Assembly: GCA_016719925.1 (NCBI GenBank)
Contig: JADJYC010000005.1
Span: 1 to 64,000 of the forward strand
Length of the DNA: 64,000 bases
Reading direction: 5' to 3'
Source of the DNA: Crocinitomicaceae bacterium
Lineage (GTDB): Bacteria; Bacteroidota; Bacteroidia; Flavobacteriales_D; Crocinitomicaceae
The notes under the pieces are model-generated. The model was not told where the DNA came from. It searched no databases and saw only the letters and a program-made list of their open reading frames with translations. The position numbers and the translations under genes are program-made. The number at the start of each line of letters is the position of its first letter. The first letter of the stretch is position 1. Shown here piece after piece: positions 1 through 12,000 of this stretch.

Positions 1-3000
1 ACTCTGATGAGCGTCATACCCCTGACTTCCATAATTTGACGTAAAAACAACTTCGACAAGTTCAAACGGATCTATTACATAATCATCATAATTTTCAAAG
101 AAAACATTCTCTGATTTATTGAGTTCCAAATTGATATTTTCTATGGACGGAAATACATATTCCTCAACTGATGAAAGCTTATAATTTCCGTTTACTGTGA
201 ACGTACCCTGACCATTCAGTTGAAAAGGAATCTCATCGTTTTGAAGAACCGCATATATACTTTCCTCATAAGCTGTACCATTATGAATTCGGAACTTGCC
301 AGAAGTTTCTCCAACAAAAATTGGAAAGTCCCTATAGGGTAATTGCACTGAGTAATCGAAGGTCACGGAGAATTCAACTGGTGCTCCGGGATGCAATTCT
401 GACTCCGGAACATTATTTAAATAAATGCTGGTTTGACTTCCGGTAAAATGTTGCTCCTTTTTTTGTCCTTCAATTTGAAAATATACCGGATTACTTAAGA
501 ATATTTCATTTATCTCTTTAAAAAAATCTTCCAGTGCATAAAAGTCCTCGTCATCAAAAACATCTATCGTTTCAAACATCTGATCGTGTAAATCATTAAG
601 CCAATTGAGTGATTTCAAATTTTTGACTATTTGAATTTTCTCATCCCCCTGAGCTGTACTAAATAATTCTACCAGCAAATTTTCATCATCCACAAACCAA
701 TATGAATCTTCCGCAATTACCATCGATAATAATATCGTTCGATTAACCTGGTTAATTTGGGAAAGTACACATCTGTTATTCTCTATTAACTCAACAAGGT
801 GGTTAATAAGTAAATCTTCATTTTCCAAATTATCTTGAATAAATTGGTTGATGTTTTCTGTTAAAGATTCACCTTGCTCTAAAACTTTAAGCTCTGCCTG
901 AAGCTTTTTCAAAACTCAAATGCCCGATTAATTTGACTGAAATCATAGGTTAAACCTTCATTTAAATTTTTATTCAAAGAGCTAACCAAGTCTGCTATTG
1001 CAACAAAAGAATTAATCGGATCATTAGCTACATAACACTCAAAATAGGACAACATTCCTTGTGTCTGCATTCTTGACAACCAAAGAGAATTTGAAATTAT
1101 AATTACTCCAATTGGATTTCCTTTATTTGTGAATTCTGAATTATCTTGAATATATTTTAATCCTAAATCACCTGGAGCTGGATTTAAAGTACAATTCAAA
1201 ACAACTTCAGGTGCTACATTAAAAATATTTTGCCAGCTCCCGTAAGAAGGATTAAGCAACCATTCTGTTTGACCAAACTCGTTTAAAATATAACTAGCAT
1301 TATCTTCGGATGGTTGTTCTATTCCAAACAACACTTCAAGCACCGAAAATCGTTCTATATAACTAAATGTATATTTATTAAAATCACTTGTAGTTTCATT
1401 CTCAGCTTCATTATATTGAATCGATAGAGCATCGAAATTGGCAGATTGGGTCAAATCCAGATAATACAACTGAACGTAAAATTCATTTTGAAAAAATGGA
1501 AATCCCACGATTGCTTTAGAAGGTTTATTTTGATTGGTCAAAGAATCAATGTAAAATGTTCCTGATTGATTCTTGTAATGCATTTCATCTCCGGTTTTCG
1601 CAAATGAAAATATTTGATCCGAATTTCCATTTTCAATTTTAAACCGCAATAAAGTTCCAATTGGAGCTGTATTAGAAAATTCACCTGAAATAAATAAGGG
1701 ATCTAAAGTGAAGAATTCAATTTCAGTGGCATTAGCTGGAATCGTGATAGGATAACCAGATGGGCTAATAAAAGTCATTGTTCCATCCGGGTTCCTTAAA
1801 CTTTCAGGTATTTCACCATCCACAACAATACTCGCCCCCTCCTCCTCATCATCCAAAAACGACAAAGCCGGCAACGGCTCATGCATTCTATACCACTGCG
1901 CCTGCCTCAAATGCGAAGCATTGGAATAGTCCATCAGATTCTCCGTTGTGCCCTGCTCCACTTCAGGGAAGGTGTGTTCTAATGCAAAAATTCCGTGGGC
2001 TAATTCGTGGGCGGCGGTAATAGCGTTTTCACCGGTTTTTAAAAAACCTACAGCTTTGCCGCGCACCATGTAGCCGTCTAATTCGGTTTCATAAAATTGC
2101 GGAACGACAAAAAGATAATAGGCTTGTTTGTTGTATGCGGTGTCTGATTCAAAATACGCATCACGCAACGCACGCATTTCTTCACTGTAATGTGACATGA
2201 GACTGACGTCACCGTTTTGCAATTTTCCGTCAGCATTTAAATCCCAAACAGTGGATTGGAAATTTTCTGCAATGCTTACTGAAAGTGAAACATTTGCCTG
2301 CGCGTAAATTTTGTTGAGTTCTGTTTCTAAATTTTCCGGCTGTGAAAGTGTCGCTCCATTCACCGGAACAATCACAATTTCTTTTTCAATTTCAGGGAGT
2401 GATTTTACCCAGAGTTTTCCAATACGAAGATTTCCATGACGCGCATATACGTAGCATGATTCGTCTAATCCGCTTAATGTCACAGTATAGGTTGAATCAT
2501 TGTTTTTCTGGTGACTTAACGTAGTTTCTGATCCATGAATGACAGCAATAAAATTGACATCCAGCAAAGTAATATCAGAAGTAATTTTGGCAATCACTTC
2601 ATCACTTCCATCGGGCGAAATAGATTTGTAAGGAACAAAATAATTGGTAGAATCAATCAAACGGATCACTTCATATTCATTGATCCACGGAGCATATTCT
2701 TTTTTGTCAAAACCAAATTCCTGATTTTCTGAAGCGTCAAAATCAATTCTGTAATCAGCACTTGCAGCAAGTACATCGGTACTGTAAGTTAAAGTTGTGT
2801 GTATGGTGTATGTTCCGTCAGAATTAAAAACATAAATCATTCCGTCTTCATCTTGAATAATTATCGGATCATGATCAGCAAAACTAAATGTCTGCGGCAC
2901 TCCATCCACCCATACTGTCAGCGACGTTGAATCATTGAATTCGAAATCAGTAATCGTTCCATCCACATAATAATCTGGCTCCAGCATGCCGGCCATCCAT

Positions 3001-4488
3001 GCATCAATTCCTTCAGAAATGGCTTCTACTTTTCCGCTTCTCACCATCAGATTATCATCTACCAGAATATCTTCAAAACTGACACGGATATTGTACAAAA
3101 ATGCAACGGCAATTTTTCCGGTTCCTCTGTAATGCCCTGGTTTTAAAATCGGATCAAGTGGTTCAATATCCGTTACCATCATTTCAAACTGACCTACTGT
3201 AAATGTCAGTCCGGATATAGCATTCATCAATGGTGTAATGGTAGTTGTACCTGCAGGTAAAGTTGTATTTCCGCAATTGTATTCAGGAACAGGCTGCGTA
3301 GTAAAAACAGACGTGTTACTCCAGTCACTTTCATAATCATCTCCAATCAATCCTTTCACTCTGCACTCATATTGTGTTGAAGGTTCAAGCTGATAAACTT
3401 TCAGTTCTCCGGTTGAACTTTCATACGGGAACCAGGCGTAATCCGGATTTCCGGTTTTTCTGACTTCTAATTTATACCCTGTAAAAGTGGATGACATATT
3501 CCACCAGGTATATCCCATTCTTGTTCCTGTTCCTGTTGAATTAAGTGTTAGAGTAATTCCGTCAGCTAAGGATGATGCAATATTTCCGTATGTAAATGTG
3601 CAGACAGAACTGTATCCGTTATTTCTGAAAAAAATCTCTTCCCTGAATATCCTGTGCTTTGACTCTCCACACATAAGACATACCGGTTTGTAGTTGTGGT
3701 TCAGTAATTCCGTAATTGATATACGTCTGATCTGTTACCTGCATAAAAATTGGCAGGGAAGAATTGACTACCTGATTGGGGTCAGCGTCTTCTGGTCTGA
3801 TTTCAAAAAGTTCAAACGTGTATTGTGTTCCAGCGCTGTGCAGTGAATTCATGTGCAGCGGTGCCCATGAAAAAATTAGTTGCTGCGGATCAGAAGGCGT
3901 CATTTCCTGACCACAAAAAGGCGAATTAAGCAAAGGAGGATCATTCAATGAAAACCAAACCGGCGTGCACGACGGATTGGATAATATTGTCTGATTGGGA
4001 TTTGAAAAATCAATGACCTCAATACAAATTTCACACGGCCCTTCAGGTAATACTTTTCTTAGCTGATAATCTGCAACATCAATTCCGTTAAAAAGTAAAT
4101 TCTCTGTTGCCAGATAAGGAGCAAGATCACTGCCGGAAATTTCGAGCGGTGTTCCGGGTGTAAGATTTACAGCTGGTAGATTTAATAACGATGAATTGGT
4201 AATGGTATATCCGTTACCTGTAAGTGTGAATTTTAATTTAACCTGATAAGACGGAACGGTAAAATCAGTGAGCGTTAAAAAAACTCTCATCTGATTACTC
4301 ATCGGATCTGTATAATCCGGCAAGTAGCTTGTGTGCGGCGGACTTATCTGAACAAATGTTTGTACGGGATAGGTTTGGGCCTTTGCAAATTGAAAAGTAA
4401 AGACAGGAATTATAATACAAGCAATAATTCTGCTGAACAACTTAAAACTTTGAAGTTCATTATTCCTTATTGGATATTTATTATTCAT
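1..4488 (-). CDS. Large secreted metzincin-like metallopeptidase protein, partial at left edge, two frame breaks
   Basis: One protein of at least about 1490 residues, read right to left and open to base 1. The start at 4488 gives a signal-peptide-like segment ending FAKAQ (residues ~37). A fibronectin III-like stretch follows (~300-365), then a zinc-peptidase-like domain with HELAH (bases 2009-1995, residue ~827), a further EH six residues on, and a Met-turn-like NLMDYS ~20 residues later. The order HExxH...H...NLMDY is that of metzincin-like domains in large Bacteroidota surface proteins; peptidase activity is inferred. About 660 residues after it match nothing I know. Frame breaks: one extra base in the A run 3628-3634 and one missing near 905-914; the reading frame from ~903 to 1 has no stop. 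The region beyond the peptidase is visibly more AT-rich. No sorting domain is visible because the end lies outside the window. Confidence 0.72.
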
Positions 4489-4705
4489 TCAATCTTTTTG
4501 GAATATCGAATATTAAATAAGGAATGTAAAATGTAAAAGTGATTTTGTTACATTAAAACTTTGAAGTTCATTATTCCTTATTGGATATTTATTATTTAAT
4601 CAATTTTTGGAATATCGAATATTAAATAAGAAATGTAAAATGTAAAAGTGTTTCCTTTACATTAAAACTTTGAAGTTCAATATTCCTTATTGGATATTTA
4701 TTATT
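4443..4705. repeat. ~110-bp tandem repeat, 2.4 copies
   Basis: Three starts of the same unit at 4443, 4554 and 4663 (periods 111 and 109), each beginning TAAAACTTTGAAGTTC and containing CCTTATTGGATATTTATTAT and GGAATATCGAATATTAAATA. Copies differ by few bases. The first copy contains the start codon and first ~18 codons of the metzincin-like gene; the third ends in the stop codon of the four-helix-bundle gene. Repeats with this ATTCGATATTCC-type vocabulary are common beside such genes in Bacteroidota (from memory, not checked). Confidence 0.88.
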
Positions 4706-5102
4706 TATAATTTTCCTTTTTCAAATTATCAGAAGCAGTTTCTACACTCTTTACAAAAATTGCAATAAGCTGACTACATTCATTTAATGCTGTTGAAGTT
4801 TCATTATTTTCTCCAATGAGATTTGCCTCTGCAAGAATTAATAAATTGACTTTAGTTTCCCGCAGTTCTTTCAGCACAATTTTTATTTTATGTATAAAGT
4901 CTTTTCTTGACTCGCTGCTTTGTGCCTCACCGTAATTGAGTGCTGGAGAAGTCCCCGATCGAACCAACTGACCAGCCATGTGCATACCTGCCTTACTTGA
5001 TTCGATTTTTTGACTTATTTTAATAATTAAAACTGCAAGCCGAATTAATCTTTTTTCAAGATCAAATTTTTGTTCATTTTTTATTCTTACTTCCTCAAGC
5101 AT
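4701..5102 (-). CDS. Four-helix-bundle protein (23S rRNA intervening-sequence protein family)
   Basis: About 133 residues from the ATG at 5102, the usual size of the family. An upstream in-frame ATG at 5183 would add 27 residues translated from a dispersed repeat, so the inner start is preferred. The sequence is nearly all helical; the segment around GMHMAGQLVRSGTSPALNYGEA is the family's signature loop, and KELRETKVNLLILAEANLI forms a later helix. The family was named from ORFs inside 23S rRNA intervening sequences but is widespread outside rRNA; its function is unknown. The gene sits between two repeat elements and its stop codon lies in the tandem repeat on its left, so it is probably part of a mobile or repeat-associated cassette. 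Confidence 0.8.
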   Translation of the reverse strand: MLEEVRIKNEQKFDLEKRLIRLAVLIIKISQKIESSKAGMHMAGQLVRSGTSPALNYGEAQSSESRKDFIHKIKIVLKELRETKVNLLILAEANLIGENNETSTALNECSQLIAIFVKSVETASDNLKKENYK

Positions 5103-5119
5103 TCTTGCATATTTTTTTT

Positions 5120-5230
5120 TTACCACGGAGACATCCTTCGGCAAGCTCAGGACAAGTGGTGAACATGCAGTAACACAGAGCAAATAATATTTCTCTGTGA
5201 TTCTCTTTGCACTCCGTGTCTCCGTGGTAA
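5120..5230. repeat. Inverted-repeat element with 14-bp perfect arms
   Basis: TTACCACGGAGACA at 5120-5133 is the exact reverse complement of TGTCTCCGTGGTAA at 5217-5230. Inside are a nested pair CACAGAG / CTCTGTG (5174-5199) and the short dispersed word CCTTCGGCAAGCTCAGGACA starting at 5134. A near copy of that word, in reverse, occurs at ~53299-53319 inside another repeat block. The element lies just upstream of the four-helix-bundle gene. Confidence 0.75.
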
Positions 5231-5391
5231 TATTTTTTTCTCTGCTCCACTTAGCTTACTTTGTTTCTCTGTTGTAAAATTTCAAACTGTCTCATTTTCA
5301 ACAGCCGGCAAATTTAATTCAATCTTCATAATGACCAAAAAATTTGAAGTTTTCTATTGGCAAATCAAAACGTTTAAACAAAATTTCAGAC

Positions 5392-5420
5392 AAAAAAAAA
5401 GAGACCCGAAGATCTCTTTT
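5392..5420 (-). terminator. Intrinsic terminator of the SBBP-repeat gene
   Basis: AAAAGAGA (5397-5404) pairs with TCTCTTTT (5413-5420) around an 8-base loop. Read on the minus strand the hairpin is followed by a run of T (complement of the A run from 5392). It lies about 20 bases beyond the stop at 5441. Confidence 0.75.
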
Positions 5421-5440
5421 CAATTTCATTTCAAAAAGAA

Positions 5441-8400
5441 TTATTGTTTGACAATGCGTTTGGCAAGTACTTGTCCTTCTTTTACAAATTGCAGTACATA
5501 CATACCATCTGCAAGATCACTCAGATCAAGTGTATTTATTCCGGTAGCCAGATTGTTCTCAACCATCACCACTGTTCCGTTCATTGAAACCAGCATCATC
5601 TGATCAGCTCCTTCTTTCAAATCAATATTAAGTGTTCCGGTTGTTGGATTCGGATAAACAGACAAACCAAAAATATCTTCTTCTTCTTCAACACTCACAT
5701 CAATAATAATAATCACATCAGCCGGATCAGAGAAAACAGAACATCCGTTTGCATCTGTATACTCCACTTCATAACCACCATTTTGTCCAACAATAAAATA
5801 ATTGCAGGTGTCGTTGGTTTCTCCCAAAATCGGAGTTCCGTTCACATACCATTGATTTCCGGTAGTGTAAGAAGACACAATAAATACGCTGTCCAGATAA
5901 ATTGTTGGAGGAGTTGGAAGTGGATTCACTGTAACAGTAACATCATCTGTATTTGAACAACCATTTGCATCTGTTCCTGTTAAGAAATAAGTCATATCAA
6001 CTGTTGGCTGCGCCCATGGATCTGCAATTACAAAATCTGATAAGGTTGTATTAAATGTCCAAACATAAATAACACCTCCGGTAGCATTTAACTGTGTACT
6101 GTCACCAATACAAACAGCAACATCTGATCCGGCACTGATAGTTGGAAGTGCGTTGATAGTTACAGTAACCTGAGCTGAATTTTCACAACCGTTTCCGTCT
6201 TCTCCGGTTACAAAATAAGTTGTTGCTCCGGTTGGTGATGCTGTTGGATTTGCAATGTTTGTAGCAGACAGAGATGCATTTGGAGACCAGGTGTAATCAA
6301 CCGCTCCTGTTGCCTGAAGTACAATACTTCCTCCTACACACACTGAAGTATCTGCACCTGCAGAAACATTCGGAAGTGAATTCACATTGACAACAACCTG
6401 ATCAGTATTTGAACAACCGTTGATATCTGTTCCTTCAACCGTATATGTTGTTGTAGTAAGCGGTGATGCAAATGGATTAGAAATAGTTGTGCTCGATAAA
6501 GTTGGATCAGTATTCCATACATACGATAACCCGCCTGTTGCAAAAATCTGTACATTTTCTCCTTCACAAATAAACTTGTCTACACCCGCTGAAATACCCG
6601 GCAGATTAATAGTTGAAATAGTCACCGAATCAATATTTGAACATCCGTTTCCATCTGTACCGGTTACAAAATATTCTGTTTGTGATGTTGGAGTTGCATT
6701 TGGATTTGCAATGTTTAATGCAGACAAACTTGGATGTGAATTCCACAAATAAGTTACTGCACCGGTTGCATTCAACGGCCATATATCGCCAACGCAAACC
6801 TGTCCGTCAGAACCGGCATTTACTGAAGGTAATGTATAAAGTGTTGCCTGAACAGTATCTTTATCCTGACATCCGTTAACATCAGTTCCGGTAACAATAT
6901 AATTTGTCGTTCCGGTTGGAGTTGCATTTGGATTTGGAATATTTAACTGTGACAAGGTAAGATCAACGTTCCACAAATAGGTAGAAGCCCCAGTTGCATT
7001 CAGCGGTTCTGAATCTCCCGGACATACTGTAAAATCTGTTCCTGCATTAACGTTTGGTAAACCATTTACTGTGACTGTTGTATTAGCTGTATTCTGACAT
7101 CCGTTTGCATCAGTGATTGTGACTGTGTAAACACCTCCGGTTGAAACAGTAATTGCATTGGATGTTTCTGTTGTACTCCACAAATAAGCATTATAAGTAT
7201 CTGTTGACAAAACAACATCACCTCCAATACAAAATGAAAGCGGTCCGTCAGCATAAATAGTTGGAGTTGGAATTGCGTTTACAACAACTACCACCGTGTC
7301 ATAATCAATACATCCGGTAAGACTTTCACTGCTTACCACATAGGTAGTAGTTACTGTAGGATCAACATTGTTAGTTGCACAAACTGAACAGGATAAACTT
7401 CCGGCATCACCACTTAAAACAGACCAGGTAATATTGATTCCGCCGCTTGCTGTGAGGTTTACATTCTGACCAACACAAATTGCTTCATCAGCTCCGCCAA
7501 CAGTTTCCAGCTGACAATATTTGATTGTACTATAGTCAAGATTTGTTGCAGTTCCGCCATGTGATTTTCCAGTCACAAAAATATTTTCAATCGGATCAAG
7601 TTTCATTTTTATTGCCTGATCAGATAAAGAAGAAGGACCATCAAAACTTGTTTCCCAAATCAGATTTCCTGAAAGGTCATATTTCAAAGTTGTATAATCA
7701 TTGTTGGTTCCTGCACGGTAACTGTAACCGGTTACATAAAGATTTCCTGAAGCACCAAGAACAATATCTGTAGCTTCATCAAATTCAAGACCTGCACTGG
7801 AATAACTTTGCTCCCACAATAAAGTTCCTGCCGAATTATACGCCATGGTATGATAATCTTCACTGCTTGCATTCGATTTACTTCTTCCGGTCACAAAAAC
7901 ATTCCCTGATGTAAGATCAATATCCAATGCATTGATTCTGTCAAGTGCTTCTGAATCTCCGGCATACATTTGCAACCATTGAAATGTTCCTGCATTGTTG
8001 AATTTCATCAGCAGATAATCTTCTTCATCAACAACAGTAGTGAATCCTTGTCCTCCGATATAAATATTTCCGGAAGCATCTAACTTCATAGCATGAGGAG
8101 TATCCAGTTTTCCAAAACCTGAATCTTGGGTAATATTTACAATTGGAGCACCACCTCCAGCATTAAATTTTAAAAGCAGAAAATCAAAATATGTTGTACC
8201 GCTTGAAAATTCTCTGTGACCAGCAACGTAGACAAAACCTGCTGCATCAACAGCCACTACTTTACCCATATCGTTGAGAGTTCCGCCACCGGTTTGAACC
8301 CAAATTGATGCGCCGGTTGTTCCGTTATATTTTTGTACAATCCAGTTTACATCTGAAGCAGAAACAGCTTGTGAACCTGTCACAACCACATCATTTGAGC

Positions 8401-8848
8401 CATCTACCGTAACATCTTCACCTGAATCATATAATGTTGAACCTGCGTTAACCGTTGACCAGATTATTGCCCCGGTGATTCCGTTGTATTTGATTACACA
8501 CAAGTCATAATCACTGGCGCTAATGAAAGTAGAACCGGTTACAATAACATCATTGTTTCCATCCAGTGTAATTGCATTTGCTTCATCAATCCCTGAGCCG
8601 CCAAAAGGTGTACGCCATATTTCATTACCGTCTGAATCATACTTTACTGTAACAATATCATAACTGGTTCCATTATAAGATGTCCCGGTTACATAAGTAT
8701 TTCCGCTTGCATCCAGGGCAAGATCGACAGCATTATCAATAAAATTTCCGGCCGGATCATTCAGTCTTGCCTCCCATTGCACATTAATTTGTGCCCATGA
8801 AAAAGTAAATGAAGACAAAAGAAAAACGAGAGAAAAAAATCTCTTCAT
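5441..8848 (-). CDS. T9SS cargo: SBBP-repeat propeller, six Ig-like repeats, Por-type sorting domain
   Basis: 1135 residues, uninterrupted. Signal peptide (1-19, ending SFTFSWAQ). Residues ~20-440 hold SBBP-type beta-propeller repeats with the recurring pattern DASGNxYVTGxS. From ~450 to ~1000 a unit of about 82 residues repeats six or more times (...SAGxDxxVCxGxxxxLxATG... and ...TYxVTGTDxNGCxNxDxVxVTV...), Ig- or PKD-like. The C-terminus (~1060-1135) starts YPNPTTGTLNIDL and ends AKRIVKQ, the classic type A T9SS sorting signal. The protein is expected at the cell surface or released. It is a single-gene unit with its own promoter and terminator, divergent from the 9038 operon. Confidence 0.9.
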   Translation of the reverse strand: MKRFFSLVFLLSSFTFSWAQINVQWEARLNDPAGNFIDNAVDLALDASGNTYVTGTSYNGTSYDIVTVKYDSDGNEIWRTPFGGSGIDEANAITLDGNNDVIVTGSTFISASDYDLCVIKYNGITGAIIWSTVNAGSTLYDSGEDVTVDGSNDVVVTGSQAVSASDVNWIVQKYNGTTGASIWVQTGGGTLNDMGKVVAVDAAGFVYVAGHREFSSGTTYFDFLLLKFNAGGGAPIVNITQDSGFGKLDTPHAMKLDASGNIYIGGQGFTTVVDEEDYLLMKFNNAGTFQWLQMYAGDSEALDRINALDIDLTSGNVFVTGRSKSNASSEDYHTMAYNSAGTLLWEQSYSSAGLEFDEATDIVLGASGNLYVTGYSYRAGTNNDYTTLKYDLSGNLIWETSFDGPSSLSDQAIKMKLDPIENIFVTGKSHGGTATNLDYSTIKYCQLETVGGADEAICVGQNVNLTASGGINITWSVLSGDAGSLSCSVCATNNVDPTVTTTYVVSSESLTGCIDYDTVVVVVNAIPTPTIYADGPLSFCIGGDVVLSTDTYNAYLWSTTETSNAITVSTGGVYTVTITDANGCQNTANTTVTVNGLPNVNAGTDFTVCPGDSEPLNATGASTYLWNVDLTLSQLNIPNPNATPTGTTNYIVTGTDVNGCQDKDTVQATLYTLPSVNAGSDGQVCVGDIWPLNATGAVTYLWNSHPSLSALNIANPNATPTSQTEYFVTGTDGNGCSNIDSVTISTINLPGISAGVDKFICEGENVQIFATGGLSYVWNTDPTLSSTTISNPFASPLTTTTYTVEGTDINGCSNTDQVVVNVNSLPNVSAGADTSVCVGGSIVLQATGAVDYTWSPNASLSATNIANPTASPTGATTYFVTGEDGNGCENSAQVTVTINALPTISAGSDVAVCIGDSTQLNATGGVIYVWTFNTTLSDFVIADPWAQPTVDMTYFLTGTDANGCSNTDDVTVTVNPLPTPPTIYLDSVFIVSSYTTGNQWYVNGTPILGETNDTCNYFIVGQNGGYEVEYTDANGCSVFSDPADVIIIIDVSVEEEEDIFGLSVYPNPTTGTLNIDLKEGADQMMLVSMNGTVVMVENNLATGINTLDLSDLADGMYVLQFVKEGQVLAKRIVKQ

Positions 8849-8874
8849 AAGTAAGTTTTAAGCATTTCAATCTG

Positions 8875-8905
8875 CTAAGATATTCAAGATTCAGGCGAAA
8901 TCAAA
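8875..8905 (-). promoter_or_regulatory. Promoter of the SBBP-repeat gene (-33 TTTG, -7 TATCTTAG)
   Basis: On the minus strand TTTG (8905-8902) is followed after 19 bases by TATCTTAG (8882-8875), close to the Bacteroidota consensus TTTG-N19-TAnnTTTG, and ~27 bases upstream of the start at 8848. Confidence 0.6.
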
Positions 8906-8972
8906 ATATTCAACGATAAAACACATCAATTTTCAGACAAAGGTTTGTTTTTTCAAGATAACCATTTGAAAA

Positions 8973-9004
8973 TTTGGTAAACCCGCAGATTATTGATAAT
9001 TTCG
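8973..9004 (+). promoter_or_regulatory. Promoter of the first CHU_C/PorP/PorE-like module
   Basis: TTTG at 8973-8976, a 20-base spacer, then TAATTTCG at 8997-9004 (one mismatch to TAnnTTTG). The start codon is at 9038. The same -7 variant TAATTTCG appears before the LRR gene (45955-45962) and, on the minus strand, before xseA (48799-48792). Confidence 0.55.
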
Positions 9005-9037
9005 TTGGTTGAACTCAATTCTAAAAAGGAATAGGGA

Positions 9038-12000
9038 ATGAAAAAACTACTACTTGTGGGAGCGCTTATTGCGTCTCTCAATTCTTTTGCTACACACATC
9101 ATTGGCGGAGAAATTATTTACCAGCATCTTGGCGGCTCAAGCTATTTGCTCACGTGCAAATTGTATCGTGACTGCTGTCCTTCCTGCTTTGCTTTTCCTG
9201 CTCAGGTTCAGATCAACGTGAGAAGAGGAAATGGTACTACACCAACTCCCGGTCTTTACATGTTGCCGCTTCAAGGAATTACACTATTGGATCCGCCAAT
9301 TGACACTTGTGCATTTGATCCGGGGATATGCGTTGAAGAAGCAATCTTTTCATCGGTTGTTTCATTACCGCCAGGTACAGGAGGATATCATTTGTGGATG
9401 AGCGCAATTGCCGGCGGAGCATTTCCAGCTGGTCTCTGTTGCCGCAACAACTCCATTGATAATATTAACACTCCGGGGTCCATGAATGAAACATTTTATG
9501 CTTATGTCCCGGATAATAACTTGTGGCTCACTAATTCAAGTCCCGTTATTTCTAATTTCCCACCGGTTTTTGTTTGTCAGGGAACGGATTTGAACCTTGA
9601 TTTTTCTGCTACTGATGCTGATGGTGATTCACTGGTTTATTCTTTTTATACGCCATACAATAATCTGACAGCCATCAATGGTTTAGGAACTCCCCCGGAC
9701 AACGTTACTTTTTCTACCGTGAACTGGTTGGCTGGTTACAGCGCAACAGATCCTTTAGATCCAACTCCCGGATCAGTTCCAGGTCTAACAATTAGTTCAA
9801 CTGGTATTATCAACGGAGTACCGCCTATTTTAGGCCAGTTTGTTGTTGGGGTGATGATTGAAGAGTACAGAGATGGATTCAAGATTGGAAAAATTACCCG
9901 TGACTTTCAGTTCAACGTGCTGAATTGCCCTCCGCCACAAGATGCCGGAATCGGACCTGTAGATGCATGTTCAGGAACAAATATTCAATTTATCAATGAA
10001 AGTGGTGCCGGAGCTAATGGTTTCTGGTGGGATTTTGGAACTGGAAATCCTGCAGATACAAGTGTAGCCTATGAACCTACTTTTAACTATCCAAGTTTAG
10101 GTACTTACCCAATTACGTTAATGGCTCAAAAAGGAACATTATGTGCCGACACTGTTTATTACAATCTGGTTGTTTCTGATTTATTGGGAGACTTTGCTGC
10201 GCCTGATACCGTATGTATTGGAGAATCAGCTGTTTTTACAGATTTATCAGTACCCGCGTTTAATGGAATCGTAGACAGCTGGGACTGGACTTTTGGAGAT
10301 GGTCAGTCATCAACAGTTCAAAATCCTACACACACATATTCCGTTTCAGGATTGCAAACAGTCAAATTAATCGTAGGAACAGATGTCGGATGTAATGACA
10401 CAATTACCAAACAGGTTTATGTCAAAGTTCCGCCTCAGGCTGCCATTACTGCTCTTCCGGGATGCAATGACCCAACTGTTTCTTTCACCAACAACAGTGA
10501 TCCTTTAGCTTCTGGTTTCTGGTGGGAATTCGGTACAAGCTTCCCGGCTGATACAAGTATTCTTTCTAATCCAGGCTTTGATTATTCAGCATACGGATAC
10601 GGTTCATATACTGTAACACTGGTTGCACAAAAAGGAACTGCCTGTGCAGATACAGCTACCTACAATTTATTGATTTCAAATGTGGTTGCTGATTTTGCAG
10701 ATCTGGACACAACCTGTACCAACGTATTAATTTCCTATCAGGATCTTTCAACGAATGTAAACGGAACAATCATTCAATGGGAATGGGATTTTGGAGATCT
10801 TTCCACGACAACTTTACAAAATCCAAATCACGGATATTCAGTTGCTGGCGATTATGATGTGGAATTAGTTGTAACAAGTTCACTTGGCTGCACTGATACA
10901 ATTGTGAAAGAAATTCACATTGATGATGCTCCTCAGGCAATTATTGGTACCACAGATTTCTGTTCAGGATCAACTATCAATTTTGTAAACGGAAGTGATC
11001 TGGGTGCAAGCGGTTTCTGGTGGGAATTCGGAACAGGAAATCCTGCAGACACAAGCATTCTTGCAACACCTTCTTTTACCTATCCTGGTTTTGGAAATTA
11101 TACAGTGACATTAATTGCGCAGAAAGGAACTGATTGTGAAACGTCAACCACCATGCCAATTACTATTTCTGATCTTATACCAGACTTTGACCTGCCTGCA
11201 GGTACATGCGAAGGCTCAGTGGTTTCATTTATTGATCAGTCGTCAACCAGCGCAGGAACATCCATTACAAGTTATGAATGGGACTTTGGTGATGGTCAAA
11301 CCTCAACACTTCAAAATCCGACACATACTTATTCCGGAATTGGTGGAACAATTCCTGTCCAATTAGTCATAACAAATAATGCCGGCTGTTCTGATACCAT
11401 CGTTCAAAATCTAGCTCTTCAATCACTTCCGGTTGCAGCAGCCGGAGCAGATACTGCTGTTTGTATTTCAAATCCGGGATTGGTTCTAAACGGAGTTATC
11501 ACCGGGGCAACTGGCGGAGTATGGACTCCTAACGGAGGCGTACTTGTACCAAGTGCAACCAACATGAACGCAACTTATTTCCCGTCACTGGCTGAAATGA
11601 ATAATGGCTCAACACAACTGATTCTAACCACAACCGGAAACGGAGATTGCCCGGCTCAGACAGATACAATAACAATCTTATATCTGGATACTCCTCAAAT
11701 AAACACAGGAGGTGATATAGATGTCTGTGAAGATTCACTTTATGTTCAGCTGAATGCCAGCGTCCAATTTGCAGCAAATATTACCTGGTCAACAAACGGA
11801 GCGGGTAGTTTTGATGATGTAAATGACCTGAATGCTACATATACATTTGATCCGGCAGACATTGCTAACGGTCAGGTAACACTTTATATTGAAACATTCA
11901 ACTTTTCAGGTTGCCCGGATGATGAGGATTCGTTATATATTTTCTTTAATCAGCCACCTACTATGAATCTGGTATATGATGATACTATCTGCGCAGGATT

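Noticed and set aside
5120..5230. Intrinsic terminator for the four-helix-bundle gene
   Set aside because: The arms are 83 bases apart and lie upstream of that gene, not after its stop; it is better described as a dispersed palindromic element.
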